Assembly (NCBI RefSeq): GCF_007993735.1
Contig: NZ_CP042453.1
Coordinates: 620,001-684,000, forward strand
Direction of reading: 5' to 3'
Source of the DNA: Arenimonas daejeonensis
GTDB lineage: Bacteria; Pseudomonadota; Gammaproteobacteria; Xanthomonadales; Xanthomonadaceae
Length of the DNA: 64,000 bases
Shown here: positions 1 to 9,771 of the stretch, piece by piece
Position numbering within the stretch: the stretch's first letter is position 1
Layout of the letters: each line of letters opens with the position of its first letter
Notes under the pieces: model-generated
Told to the model about the DNA's origin: nothing
Seen by the model: the letters and a program-made list of their open reading frames with translations, nothing else
Database searches by the model: none
Made by a program: the position numbers and the translations under genes

Positions 1-333
1 CGTCATCGCTTCCACGCTGGCCGCGATCGAGCCGGCGTGGTTGGACACGTTCTGGTCCCAGGCGCTGGCCAGCCAGTCCGCCGCCAGCGCTTCCGGCGTG
101 GCGCCGCCGGTGACGTAACCCAGGTAACGCGGACCGGGCGAGGCCGACAGGAACGGTTCGACCTGCGCCGCGAGATGTTCGAACGCCGCCTGCAGGCCAA
201 TGCCTTCGGGCAGCGGGCCCGCCACGGGCACCTGGGCGGGCGTCGCGGGGCGGTCGGGCAGGCTGGCCAGGTAGCGGTCGGCCAGGCGGCGGGTGTGGTC
301 CAGGGCCGTGCGGTAGTCGTCGGCGGTGCTCAT
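1..333 (-). CDS. PLP-dependent amino acid decarboxylase (N-terminal part, runs off the window)
   Basis: Only the first 111 codons are present; the start ATG is the complement of 331-333 and the frame is open to base 1. The segment RYLGYVTGGATPEALAAD (residues 69-86) and the following WLASAWDQNV resemble the N-terminal substrate-side region of group II pyridoxal-phosphate decarboxylases (aromatic-L-amino-acid or glutamate decarboxylase type). The PLP-binding lysine and the rest of the active site lie outside the window, so the substrate cannot be called. It could equally be annotated as an aspartate aminotransferase-superfamily protein. No signal peptide is visible; a cytoplasmic enzyme is expected. 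Confidence 0.7.
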   Translation of the reverse strand, partial: MSTADDYRTALDHTRRLADRYLASLPDRPATPAQVPVAGPLPEGIGLQAAFEHLAAQVEPFLSASPGPRYLGYVTGGATPEALAADWLASAWDQNVSNHAGSIAASVEAMT

Positions 334-452
334 CGGAATTCCAGGCAAAAGATGTCCGGCCCGCAGTGTGCCCAAGGCCCACCCTGCCCGGAAACCGCCG
401 GCGGTGAACGCCGTGTTGCGTTGCCCGGGTGCGGCGCGATGCGGCGCTGGGC

Positions 453-923
453 TCAGCGTTTCGGCAGCGCCGTCTCGTACATGCGGTAACCCGCATCCAC
501 CATGCCCAGCGATTCGTAGGTGCGCTGGGCATTGGCGTTATGGTGCTCAACGTACAGCCGCAGGCCGCAGACCTGCGGCGTCGCCTGCGCCAACTGCTTC
601 ACGTGTGCGTACAGCGCGGCGTACACGCCCTGGCGGCGATGTGCCGGCGCCACATACACGCTCTGGATCCACCACCAGTCGCCGTCGCGCCAGTCGCTCC
701 ATTCGTAGGTCAGCATCAGGGTGCCGGCGGCTTCGCCATCGCGTTCGGCGATGAAGTAGCGGCCGCGGCCGGGCTGTTCGAACACGGCACGAATGCCGCG
801 GCGCACGCTGTCGCCGTCGAGCTTCTTCTGCTCGGTTTCCCAGGCCATCGCGACGGCCCAGTCGGCCATGCGGTCGATGTCGTCCGTCGTGGCGTTGCGG
901 ATTTCGGGTTGGGTCATGTGCAC
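453..923 (-). CDS. GNAT family N-acetyltransferase
   Basis: A 156-residue protein of typical single-domain GNAT length. The acetyl-CoA-binding motif A is visible as VYVAPAHRRQGVYAAL at residues 89-104, where the R/Q-x-x-G-x-G/A loop reads RRQGVY. Later motif-B-like segments (LYVEHHNANAQRTYESLGM) are the usual C-terminal GNAT signature with a YESLG helix. It should transfer an acetyl group from acetyl-CoA to an amine; the acceptor cannot be read from sequence. Two in-frame starts are possible (MHM and MTQ, two codons apart). It lies alone between the decarboxylase and the oppositely oriented secreted protein. Confidence 0.85.
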   Translation of the reverse strand: MHMTQPEIRNATTDDIDRMADWAVAMAWETEQKKLDGDSVRRGIRAVFEQPGRGRYFIAERDGEAAGTLMLTYEWSDWRDGDWWWIQSVYVAPAHRRQGVYAALYAHVKQLAQATPQVCGLRLYVEHHNANAQRTYESLGMVDAGYRMYETALPKR

Positions 924-1063
924 TTCCCCGCCTGTTCGGATGCCGTGGGTCCACGCAGCTTATCGCTGCTCCGCGGCGTGCGGTGGCGGCGGACTTGCCG
1001 GTGCGGCTGCTAGCATCCGGACGCCCCGGCCTTCCGGGACCCTGATCCGGAGAACCGACGCGC

Positions 1064-1945
1064 ATGATGCCGACGATCCGCCTCGCACTGCTGGGAGCTG
1101 CTCTGGTCCTGCGCCTGGCCACCGCGCCCGCGCTGGCGCAGCCGCTGCTGCCCGGACAGTTCCAGGCCTACGCCGAAGACGGTCGCACCGAAATCCACCA
1201 GTCCCCTCAGGCGCTGGCCCGCTTCGATGCCCTGTTCGCTGCGGCAGGCGATGTGACGGCCTTGCCCGACGACACGCTGCGCGGCCTCGCCGCCGATGCC
1301 GCGGCCGCGAACTTCTATTACGGCGGAACCCGGGCCGAAGCGCACGGGACGGTGTTCGCGGAACTGGTGCGAAGAGACCTGGCGACCGGCCTGCAGATCG
1401 AGGATTACCACCGCAGCCTGATCGCCGCGCGCCGGTGGCAGGACGCCAGCACCCTGGCCCGGCAACATCCGGACGTTCCGCTGGAGGCGCTTCCGGCCCA
1501 TTTCGATGGCGACAACGGCAACACGACGGGGGCGCACTACTGGCGTTTCGATGCCAGCGAAGACCGGCTGACGCGCGAGCCGCTGGCGACGGGCGGCGTC
1601 ACGCTTGTGGTGGTTTCGCACCCCGGCTGCCGCTATTCCCGGGCCGCGATGGCTGCGATCGAAAACGACCCCGCGCTCGACCAGGCCCTGCCTGCGCGCC
1701 GGGTTTTCGTGGCCCCCGCTTTCGCCAGCCTGGATCTCGAACACATCGGCGGATGGAACGCCGCCCATCCGCGGGCACGACACGTGCTGGCGGATCGGCC
1801 GCAGGCCTGGTCCTTCGTGCGCAAGTGGAACACGCCGCAGTTTTTCTTCCTGGTCGATGACGCGCTGGTGGCGACGGTCGAAGGCTGGCCGGAGGAAGGC
1901 CGGGTGGATGAACTGCTGGCCGCCTCGCGGAAAGTCGAGCGCTGA
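1064..1945 (+). CDS. Secreted protein with thioredoxin-like CxxS motif, function unknown
   Basis: A 293-residue protein with a clear signal peptide (hydrophobic stretch then APALAQ at about residues 21-26), so it is exported, probably to the periplasm. A GGAG Shine-Dalgarno sits 11 bases before the ATG. The C-terminal third holds the strand-turn segment LVVVSHPGCRYSRAAM (residues 181-196), with a CRYS motif where thioredoxin-fold proteins carry CxxC or CxxS, and a later WNTPQFFFLVDD strand like the region after the cis-proline. I infer a thioredoxin-like fold with a monothiol site, perhaps a disulfide reductase or isomerase. No named family was recognised. The gene faces the alpha/beta hydrolase and shares a terminator with it. 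Confidence 0.6.
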   Translation: MMPTIRLALLGAALVLRLATAPALAQPLLPGQFQAYAEDGRTEIHQSPQALARFDALFAAAGDVTALPDDTLRGLAADAAAANFYYGGTRAEAHGTVFAELVRRDLATGLQIEDYHRSLIAARRWQDASTLARQHPDVPLEALPAHFDGDNGNTTGAHYWRFDASEDRLTREPLATGGVTLVVVSHPGCRYSRAAMAAIENDPALDQALPARRVFVAPAFASLDLEHIGGWNAAHPRARHVLADRPQAWSFVRKWNTPQFFFLVDDALVATVEGWPEEGRVDELLAASRKVER

Positions 1946-1952
1946 AACTCTG

Positions 1953-1982
1953 GATCGGGGAGCCCATGCCGGGCTCCCGATC
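1953..1982. terminator. Bidirectional hairpin between convergent genes
   Basis: GATCGGGGAGCCC (1953-1965) pairs with GGGCTCCCGATC (1971-1982) around a five-base loop, with one bulged G. It lies between the stop codons of the secreted protein and the alpha/beta hydrolase, so it can end transcription from either side. There is no long T-run on either strand, so it is a weak intrinsic terminator at best. Confidence 0.6.
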
Positions 1983-1992
1983 TGTTGCCTGC

Positions 1993-2765
1993 TTACTTCG
2001 CGGCCGCCCGTGCCGCCTCGACGATCACCTTCGCCACGTCTTCCGGGCTCGACACCATCGGCACATGGCTGGTCGGCAGTTCGACGGTGGTGGCGCCGAT
2101 TTTCTTCGCCAGCGCGCGCTGCGCACCCGGGTCGATCATGCGGTCGTTGGCCGCGACGATGTACCAGGACGGCTTGCCGGTCCACGCAGCCACGGTCACC
2201 GGCTGTTCGAAGTTGGCGCCGCGCACCGCGCCCTGGGTGGCGTGGATCAGGTTGGCTTCTTCGGCGCTGACGTCCTGCGCGAAATACTCGGCGATCGCGT
2301 AGCTCGGCAGGGTGACGAAGCCGTCGGCGTCGGTGATGAAGTGCTCGAAGCCCGGCGGGGTCGGGAAGTCCTTCGTGTCGGCGGTCGGCGCGACATTCAG
2401 CGAGGGCGCGAACGCGGCGACATAGACCAGCGCCTTCACCTTGTCGTGGCCGCCGGCCTGGGTGATGACCGAACCGCCCCAGGAATGGCCGACCAGCACG
2501 ACCGGGCCGGTCTGGGCGTTGATGACGCGGTTGGCGAAGGCGACGTCGTCTTCCAGCGAGGTCAGCGGGTTCTGCACCGCGACCGCGTTCAGGCCTGGGC
2601 CTGCAGCAGCGGGATGACCTTGTTCCAGGACGAGCCGTCGGCGAAGGCGCCGTGCACCAGGACCACGGTCGGGCGGGTGTCGGCGATCGGGGACGGGGTG
2701 GCGGCCGAGGCGGCGGCGCTCAGGCCGAGGGCGGAGGCGAGGACCAGCGGGGCGAGGAGGTTCAT
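1993..2765 (-). CDS. Exported alpha/beta hydrolase (one frame break)
   Basis: The N-terminus from the ATG at 2763-2765 reads as a signal peptide (LVLASALGLSAAASA) followed by VVLVHGAFADGSSW, the oxyanion-hole HG segment. The catalytic serine is in GHSWGG, the acid is probably in AANDRMIDP, and the histidine is in TSHVPMVSSP. This is the pattern of small hydrolases related to plant salicylate esterase/hydroxynitrile lyase. The frame breaks near 2590 at a GGCCTGGG run: one added base restores LLQAQGLNAVAVQNPL, so I treat this as one gene of about 257 residues. Substrate is unknown. The start used here is favoured over an in-frame upstream ATG because only it gives the signal peptide. Confidence 0.8.
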
Positions 2766-2979
2766 GGCGGTTTCCTTGGGAGTAGGTGGGCCGGGTCGTT
2801 CCCGGTGAGGCCACTATCCCGGAGCCAGTCGGACGTTACGTGCCACTTCGTCCTAATTAATTGACGTATCGTCCGGAATAGGCCGATACGCGAGCGGGGG
2901 CTGACCCTGGGGCTCCCCCCGCCCGATGGAAAGCCAGCGCGGCCAGGCCGGCCTGATGAGCGGCCTGGTACCGCGGCGC

Positions 2980-4500
2980 TCAGGGTTTGGCGTTGGCGAG
3001 CGCGAACAGGAACTCGGCGTAGAACAGGGCCTGGCGGTCGATGCCGGCGAGCTTGGGATTCTCGGCATCGATCAGGTACCACTCGTCCGGCGCATGCATC
3101 TGGCCGCCCTGGCCGATGCCGACGAACACCGCAGGCAGCGACACCGGCGGGTCGGTGAAGCGATACCCGGGCCAGGACCCGGCCAGGCGCGGATTGACCG
3201 TGTGCGGCAGGCCGGCGCCGGCCACGGCGGCGACCAGGGCGTCGACGATGGCCGCGTCGCGCGGCGTTTCGGTGGGGCCGTAGATGCCGCCGGGCACGAT
3301 CTGGATATCGGTGAAGCCGCGCTTGTCGAGGTGGGCGCGCAGCTTGGTCACCACCTGGTCCGCGCGCATGTCGGGCACCAGCCGGAAATCGATCTTCGCC
3401 TCGGCGCGATTGGGCATTGAGGTCTTGCCCCCGGACCCGTGTAACCGCTGACCAGGCCCTGGATGTTGACGGTCGGCTGCGAGGCCAGCCGCACCAGGCT
3501 GGTGCGGAAATCTTCGCCCGCGATCCAGCCCTGGATCTTCAGGTTCTTCTTGATCGCTGCCTCGGCCTCGGGCCGCAGGCCCGCATCGATCAGCGCGATC
3601 TGATCGGCGGACAGCGGGCGAACCTCTTCCATCCAGCCATCGATGGTCGGCGTGTAGCCGTCGTCGGCGACCAGGTGTCCAGTGCCTTGATCAGGCGCCA
3701 GGCCGGGTTCTCCACACGCGCCGCGTTCATCGAATGGATTTCCATGCCCGGGCCACGACCCGAGCGGGCACCGTCGGCCACCAGCTGGACCTCGGCCACG
3801 CCCTTGGCGCCCAGGTGGATTTCGACGCCGCCGTCTTCGCCCTGCCAGGCCACGGGCAGGATGACGCCGACCGAATCGGCGAGCGCCTTGGCGACTTCCG
3901 GATCCCCGGTGATCTGGCCGAAATGTTCGGACCCGGTTTCCTCCTCGCCTTCGGCCACCAGCACGAGGTTGACCGGCAGCGGCGTGCCGGTGGCCTTGAA
4001 GGCCCGGATGGCCGTGAGGAAGGTCGCTTCCGGACCCTTCTGGTTGATCGCGCCGCGCGCGATCAGCACGGTCTTGCCGTCGTCGCGTTCGACGATCTTG
4101 CCCTCGAGCGGGGGCTGGCTCCATTCCTGCGGATCGAACTGCTTCACGTCATACATGAAGTAGACGGCCAGGGTGGTCGGTGCGCCGGCATCGAGGCGGG
4201 CGAAGACGCCGGGGGCCCGTCGGTGGGAATGATGCGCGCCGTGTCGAAGCCCGCGTCGAGCAGCATCCGCTGCATCAGCTCGGCGCCTTCCTGGCGGTTG
4301 AGTTTCTCGGCGTTGATCGAGGGCAGCGCGATCCACTCGCGGAGCCGGGCGATGGCCTGGTCGTGGTCGGCTTCGATGGCGCTGCTGAGCTTTGCACGCG
4401 TTGCAGCCGGGATCGTCGGCGCGGCCGGTTGAGCCGTGGCCGCGCCGGCAAGCACACAGGTGAGGCAAGCACCGAGCAAGAGGCGGGATCTGCGCAGCAT
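2980..4500 (-). CDS. Exported M20 family metallopeptidase (three frame breaks)
   Basis: The protein starts with a signal peptide (LLLGACLTCVLAGAATAQP) and then carries M20 peptidase segments: ADHDQAIARLREWIALPSI, LVLVAEGEEETGSEHFG (the Glu-Glu metal/catalytic site, first part of the fold), HLGAKGVAEVQLVADG, the dimerisation-domain start PNRAEAKIDFRLVPDMRADQ, and GGQMHAPDEWYL near the end, which holds a metal-binding histidine. M20 enzymes are zinc exopeptidases or deacylases that cut dipeptides or N-acyl amino acids. Breaks lie near 4210 (C-run), 3672 (CCTGG context) and 3428 (G-run); restoring one base at each gives a continuous protein of about 507 residues. Export suggests a peptide-scavenging role. 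Confidence 0.85.
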
Positions 4501-4570
4501 GGTCGATGCACCTTCGAAAGGGAGTCGAGCCGAGTATGCCGGACAAGCCTTCAGAGACGCGAACGCGAGG

Positions 4571-5286
4571 CTAATACCAGATTGAAGTGTTCAAGCCGGT
4601 GGCATCGGAAACTGGGGGCGTCGGCAAACTGACAGACTTCCCTTCGGCGATGCGTTCCGCGCTCCAAAGTGCAACCAATGCGTCGAGTACATCGTCCGTA
4701 GCGGCCTGCCGCCGTGCGACCGATCGAACCAACTGCTCGACTTGATCGGGACTAAACACAGACGACAACAACTGGGTTCGGATTCCAGCGCCTTCTACTG
4801 ACTTCTTCTTGAAGGCTAGCCCTCTCCCTCGACCACCGTTCAGCGCTGAGAAAGAGACCTCGGGATGAATCTCCCTCACCACTGCGCGTGCCGATGGATC
4901 TGATTGCAGCAAGTCATCCCACTCACGGATCTTGGACAGGATTGCAAACGACTGCGCGCCGAATCCGCGCCCGTCTATCTCCCTATGCCTTCGTGATGCT
5001 TCTGGCTGCGACGTCGCATCCAGAATGCCTCTTACAGGCGCCGAAAAACACTGCTGGCCCGTCGGCCTCCGACAAACTGCCGCGCTTCGACATCTGCCCT
5101 TCGTCCACCGTGCTCTGGGAGACCAATCGGAATGTCCACGGCAATGACCCGTGCCTGCCGATGATCATCTACAAGCGAACGTGCGCGGAGATACACGCAG
5201 TAGGCAAATACATTGCCCGACCGCCAAACGGCTATCCAGCCCGATTTCGCCCCATCCACACCGACGCAGCTTGACTCGCGCTCCAT
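4571..5286 (-). CDS. DUF429 family protein, predicted RNase H-fold nuclease (one frame break)
   Basis: The first segment has GVDGAKSGWIAVW (residues 9-21), an RNase H-like first strand with an acidic residue, then VIAVDIPIGLPE, the second acidic strand, and RRASSVF. The second segment has IHPEVSFSALNGGRG and ATDDVLDALVALWSAERI. This order matches DUF429 proteins, thought to have an RNase H fold with unknown substrate. A single break near 5040 (CGGCGCC) joins the two halves into about 238 residues. Codon use and base composition look lower in G+C than neighbouring genes (many A/T-ending codons), which suggests recent acquisition. It stands alone with no operon partner. Confidence 0.7.
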
Positions 5287-5390
5287 CGACTTACCTCCAA
5301 CAGCAGCGCCTCAACTACCGGAAGAGCGGTGTCAGCGACCGCATTGTTTCGAAATCAGTCGTTCAAAGATCCGTGGGTCCGCCGGATCGA

Positions 5391-6814
5391 TCAAGTCGCT
5401 TGCGATTCAATGGCCGTGAGGTCAGGACTTCTTCCGCCCCGCACCACCCCCAACTTCCGCGTCACCGTATTCCTCCCCAACCCCAGCTTCTCCGCCGCCT
5501 GCTGGCGATGCCCCTCGGTGTGTTCCAACGCCGTCTCCAGCAGAACCTGGTCAAAACGTTCGCGCAGGGTGGCGTGCAGGGTGGGGTCGCCGCGGGTCAG
5601 GGCTTCGCGCACAGCCTGGGCCAGGCCGCGGGTCCAGTCGGTGGGGTCGCTGCCGCCGCTGCGCAGGGCGCTGCCCAGGTCGCGCGGGGTGATGGCTTCG
5701 CCCGGGGCCAGGGCGGCCAGGCGCCAGCACAGGTTTTCGAGCTCGCGCACGTTGCCGGGCCAGTCGTGCTGCTGCAGGCGCTTGAGGGCTTCGGGGTGGA
5801 AGCGCTTGGCGGGGGCGCCGAGTTTTTCGCGGCCTGGGCCAGGAAACGCGCGGCCAGGGCCGGCACGTCGCCCTTGCGTTCGCGCAGGGGCGGCAGCTGC
5901 AGGCGCACCACGTCGAGGCGATGCAGCAGGTCGGCGCGGAAGCTGCCGTCGCGCACCCTGGTTTCCAGGTCCTGGTGGGTGGCGGCGATGACGCGCACGT
6001 CCACCTTGATCAGTTCGCGGCCGCCGACGCGGAAGAACTCGCCCTCGGCCAGCACGCGCAGAAGGCGGGTCTGCAGGGCGGCGGGCATGTCGCCGATCTC
6101 GTCCAGGAAGAGCGTGCCGCCGTCGGCCTGTTCGAAGCGGCCCACGTGGCGCTTGTTGGCGCCGGTGAAGGCGCCGGCCTCGTGACCGAACAGTTCGCTT
6201 TCCAGCAGTTCGGCCGGAATGGCAGCGGTGTTGAGCGCGACGAAGGGTTTGCGCGCGCGCGGCGATTCGCGGTGCAGGGCGCGCGCCACGAGTTCCTTGC
6301 CGGTGCCGGTTTCGCCGGTGACCAGCACGCTCAGCGGCGCCTGCGCCAGGCGGCCGATGGCGCGGAACAGTTCGCGCATGGCGGGGCTGTCGCCCAGCAG
6401 TTCGTTGCTGATTTCCGGGGCGGTGGTCTGCGGCGCGGGGTCGCGCTGCGGCAGCGCACGTTCCGCCAGGGCCACGGCCTCGTCCAGGTCGAAGGGCTTG
6501 GACAGGAATTCGTGCGCACCGCCGCGGAAGGCGCCGGCGGTGCTGGCGACGTCGGTGTAGGCCGACATCACGATCACGGGCAGGTCGGGGCGGCGGGCCT
6601 TCAGCGCGTCGAGTAGGGCCAGGCCGTCCATTTCGGGCATGCGGACGTCGGTGAATACGAGGTCGGGCGCGGGTTCGTCGGCCAGCGCGGCCAGGGCCTG
6701 TTTCGCGCCTTCGAAGGCGGAGACGGCGTAACCGGCGTCGCGCAGGGCCTCGGCCAGCACGAAGCGCACGGCGCGGTCGTCGTCGATGACCCAGAGGCGG
6801 GAGGGGGTGGTCAT
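5391..6814 (-). CDS. ntrC: Nitrogen regulation response regulator NtrC (sigma-54 activator; one frame break)
   Basis: The receiver domain (about 1-120) has the acidic pair DDD at 11-13, phosphoacceptor D56 in TDVRMPEMDG, and K106 in LSKPF. The central AAA+ domain has Walker A GETGTGKE (167-174), the sigma-54 contact loop GAFTGA (214-219) and Walker B GGTLFLDE. The C-terminal Fis-type helix-turn-helix includes RQQAAEKLGLGRNTVTRKL. Phosphorylated NtrC drives sigma-54 promoters of nitrogen genes, such as the glnA promoter in this window. A break near 5830 next to a CCAGG site separates the AAA+ and Fis parts; restoring one C joins FLAQA to REKLGAP. The tail after TRKL reads longer than usual and may hide another error. 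Its partner ntrB lies about 3 kb away. Confidence 0.88.
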
Positions 6815-6863
6815 GGGCCGAAGTTTGCACCAAAGGGGTGCAAAAATCCCGGGGCCACGAGGG

Positions 6864-7187
6864 CTAGTTTTCTTCGAGCGACCAGGCGCAGCTGACCAGC
6901 GTCACGGCCAGCACCAGAACGCCGATGCCGGCGGACGCGGCGCCCAGATCGCCCTGCAGCCATTCGCGCGCGGCCTGCTGCCACACCGGCGAAGGCATCA
7001 GGGCCAGCCAGGCCAGCCCGGTGCCGGCCACCGCGGCGGCCGGCAGCAGCCACTGCCGCGGTGAACGACGCGGCGGCAGTGCGTGCATCACGCGCATGGT
7101 GAAGCCGTCGTCTGCCACGGCGCCGGGGAACTGGCGGCGCAGCAGGTCGTCGAGTTTCGGGTCGGATGTGTCGTCGAGGTCAGTCAT
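6864..7187 (-). CDS. Small membrane protein after an ECF sigma factor, possible anti-sigma factor
   Basis: 107 residues. The N-terminal 50 residues are acidic and soluble (MTDLDDTSDPKLDDLLRRQF); two hydrophobic segments follow (WLLPAAAVAGTGLAWLALM and IGVLVLAVTLVSCAW). Its ATG overlaps the stop of the sigma-factor gene (ATGACTGA), implying translational coupling. A cytoplasmic acidic part joined to membrane helices and placed directly after an ECF sigma gene is the usual layout of an anti-sigma factor, but no zinc-binding HxxxCxxC motif is present, so this role is inferred from context. Alternatively it is a membrane protein of unknown function. Confidence 0.6.
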   Translation of the reverse strand: MTDLDDTSDPKLDDLLRRQFPGAVADDGFTMRVMHALPPRRSPRQWLLPAAAVAGTGLAWLALMPSPVWQQAAREWLQGDLGAASAGIGVLVLAVTLVSCAWSLEEN

Positions 7188-7750
7188 TGCCCTGTTCTCC
7201 GGGTGCCCAGTCCTTGAGTAGTTGCCGCAGCTTGGCCTTGCCGCGCGCCACATGCGTTTTCACGCTGCCCAGCGGCATGTCCAGCACCACGGCCGCCTCT
7301 TCGTGGGTGAATTCGAGCTGCACGCAATACAGCAACGCCGCGCGCTGGTGGATGGAAAGCCGGCGCAGGGCGGCGTCCAGGTCGAGGCCCCATTCGGGGC
7401 CCGGTCCGTCCGCGCCCGGCGCCTCTTCGGCGTCCAGTGCCTGCTCGTCCTGCATGCGCGCGCCGCGGCCACGCAGGTACTGCAGGAAACACGCGTACGT
7501 GATGCGGTACAGCCAGGTGCCGAAGCGCGATTCGCCGCGGAACTGGTCCAGCTTGCGCCAGGCCAGGACGAACACTTCCTGCGCCAGGTCGTCGGCCAGC
7601 GCGGGGTCGTCGCCCAGCAGCCGCCGCAGTTGCGCGCGCACCAGCCTGGTGCCGTCGCACCAGTTGTTCGAAGGCGGGGGCGCCGTCCGGTTGCCGGGCC
7701 CTGATGACCAGGGCCGCATCGATGCGCGCCTGCGCATCGTTATCTCCCAT
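7180..7750 (-). CDS. RNA polymerase sigma factor, ECF (sigma-70) family (one frame break)
   Basis: Region 2 is visible as DDPALADDLAQEVFVLAWRKLDQF followed within a few residues by FGTWLYRITYACFLQYLR; region 4 as LRRLSIHQRAALLYCVQLEF, then THEEAAVVLDMPLGSVKTHV, a clear helix-turn-helix for -35 recognition. The ATG at 7748-7750 gives about 190 residues, normal for ECF factors. The frame breaks near 7655 at a CCAGG site; removing one G gives RRHQLVRAQLRRLLG. The upstream DUF6249 gene overlaps its start by 11 bases and the downstream anti-sigma-like gene overlaps its end, so all three look like one transcript. Confidence 0.88.
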
Positions 7751-8120
7751 GCGTGCTTCCGGGCCGCGACAGGAACCAGTTGCACAGATAACCCAGGCCC
7801 AGCACCACCGGCAGGATGCCCAGGCCCCAGAGCTCCGCCACTCGGTGGCCGCGGGGGAATTCGAAGGGCAGCGCGATCAGCATGAGGGCCAGTCCGAAAC
7901 CACCGGCCAGCAGCACCAGCGCGCGGCGACGGTCGCAGTCCTGCGGCGTCGCTTCGCCGGGCAAGGTGGCCGGCAGCGCGACGCCGGATTCGGCCAACTT
8001 CAGCAGGAAGCTGTAACGCAACTCGGCGCGGGCGCGGCGGTAGCGCAGCACCAGGGCGGTGATCAGCACCGGCGGCAGCATCAGCGCCGCCGGAATGATC
8101 AGTACGGGAAGGATCTCCAT
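7740..8120 (-). CDS. DUF6249-like small membrane protein
   Basis: 126 residues with an N-terminal membrane helix (EILPVLIIPAALMLPPVLIT), a cytoplasmic loop RYRRARAELRYSFLLKLAESG, and two more helices near the C-terminus (ALVLLAGGFGLALMLIAL; ILPVVLGLGYLCNWFL). The helix, RYRRA..R basic linker and two-helix tail match the DUF6249 membrane proteins often found beside ECF sigma factors. Its last codons overlap the start of the sigma gene by 11 bases. The molecular function is unknown; context suggests it belongs to the signalling pathway controlled by the sigma factor. Confidence 0.65.
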   Translation of the reverse strand: MEILPVLIIPAALMLPPVLITALVLRYRRARAELRYSFLLKLAESGVALPATLPGEATPQDCDRRRALVLLAGGFGLALMLIALPFEFPRGHRVAELWGLGILPVVLGLGYLCNWFLSRPGSTHGR

Positions 8121-8134
8121 GGGGTCTGCTCCGG

Positions 8135-9627
8135 TCAGGGTTCGGTGGTTTCGAAAAGGGACGCTTCCACCTGGGCGTGCAGCCATTCGCGCAGGCCTTC
8201 CGCGGCATGGTCCTGGTTGGCCAGCACGACGATCATCAGGCCGTCGTCCGGGTAGTGGATGAACTCGGCCGAGATGCCCGGCGCGCCGCCGTTGTGTCCC
8301 ACCCAGCGCCGGTCGGGTGTGCCGCCGATGGTGAAAAGATAGCCGTAAGCCATGGGCCCGGTCTGCTGGTGGGGTGTCCACAGGGTCTCGAGCTGGGCGC
8401 GCGTCAGCAGGCGTTCGTTGGCCAGGGCGCGCGAGTAGGCGAACAAGTCGCGTGCAGAGGCGTAACCGCCGCCGGCCGCGGATCCGCGCAGGCTCAGGTC
8501 GCCGCTGTTGTCCTGCCATGCGCCGTCTTCAGTCTTGAGGTAGCCGAGCGCCATGCCGGAGGTCGTGTCGTCGCGGCGGTAATGGTCCGCGTGCGCCATG
8601 CCGGCCGGCCGGTAGAGGTGGTCGCGGATGTACTGGTAGTAGTCGCTGCCGCTGAGCGCTTCGATGATCAGGCCCAGGATGACCGGCCCGCCGTTGCTGT
8701 ACGCCATGCCTTCGCCCGGCTCGAACGCCAGCGGCTGGTCCACGAAGGTGTCCAGGAATTCCTGCTGGGTGTCGAGCTCGTGCCTGCGCGCGTCGTGCGT
8801 CGGATTGAAGTAGTCGCCGACGCCGGACGTGTGGGTGAGCAGCTGGTGGATCGTCACCTGGTCGCGGATCTTCTTGTTGGGGAAATCCGGAAGGTGTTTG
8901 CCCACGGTGTCCTGCCAGTCCAGCTTGCCCGCCGCCTGCAGCTGGGCGATGGCGATGCCGGTGAACATCTTGTTGATCGAGCCGAGGTTGATGGGCGTGT
9001 CCAGCGTGTTGGCGCGACCGGACTTCCGGTCCGCCAGGCCAACCGCGTCGGCGTAGATCAGCGTGTCGCCGCGCGCCACCAGCACGGCGCCGGAGAAGCG
9101 GCCGGCTTCGGACTCGGCCTTGACCCGCTCGGCGATGACCGCGGGCAACTGCTCCGGCGTCACCGCGGCCACTTCCGGCGGCAGGGGCCGCAGGCCGAAC
9201 CGATCGATCCGGGGCGCATCACCCTCGGTCACGGCCAGCTTCAGCGACAGGCGCCGGCCGGTCGGCAATGTGTACTGCAGCTCGCCACCCAGACCTTCCT
9301 TGCCCGGGATCATAAGGGGTTTGGGCAAGGTCGCCAAGTCCGGCCCGGGGCCTCGGAAAGCATGGCCAAGGTTTCCAGCAGATCCGCATCGCCATTGCGC
9401 TCGCGCATGCCGGGACTGAAATGGCGCTCGAGCAGGGACGGACGTTCTTCCGCGCGGGCGGTCACCGCCTGCCAGAAGTGGGCGGCCTGTTCTTCCAGCA
9501 CGCCGTTCGGCACGCCGGCGGGCGCGGGGCCGGAGTCCGGACCGGACGCGGCGACCGGGGTCCCGGCCAGGACCGCCGCCAGGCCGAGGGCGCACAGGGC
9601 GCGTCCCATGACATTGATAACCAACAT
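8135..9627 (-). CDS. Exported serine hydrolase, class C beta-lactamase/penicillin-binding family (one frame break)
   Basis: After a signal peptide (ALCALGLAAVLAGTPVAAS) and a roughly 130-residue N-terminal extension, a beta-lactamase-family domain shows all three catalytic elements: SxxK as SINK in NLGSINKMF, YxN as YSN in MAYSNGG, and the HxG-type triad in VGHNGGAPG. It also has LLTHTSGVGDYF, typical of class C-like esterases and D-aminopeptidases. It probably hydrolyses an ester or peptide in the periplasm; true beta-lactamase activity is not implied. The frame breaks near 9345 in a GGGCC run; one C restores EAPGPDLATLPKPL. Two starts are possible (ATG at 9627 or 9609). Full length would be about 497 residues. 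Confidence 0.85.
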
Positions 9628-9771
9628 TGCCCGCTCCCGGGTGCGCCGAGCTGTTTCAGCGCTTCGGAGGCTTGGATGCGCGGTGCAGGCGGTTTGGATT
9701 CACCGGCGTGATGGCGCGGGCCAGGCGCGTGGCCAGGCTTTCGGGAACCGGTGGGAAGGGCTTCAAAGGCG

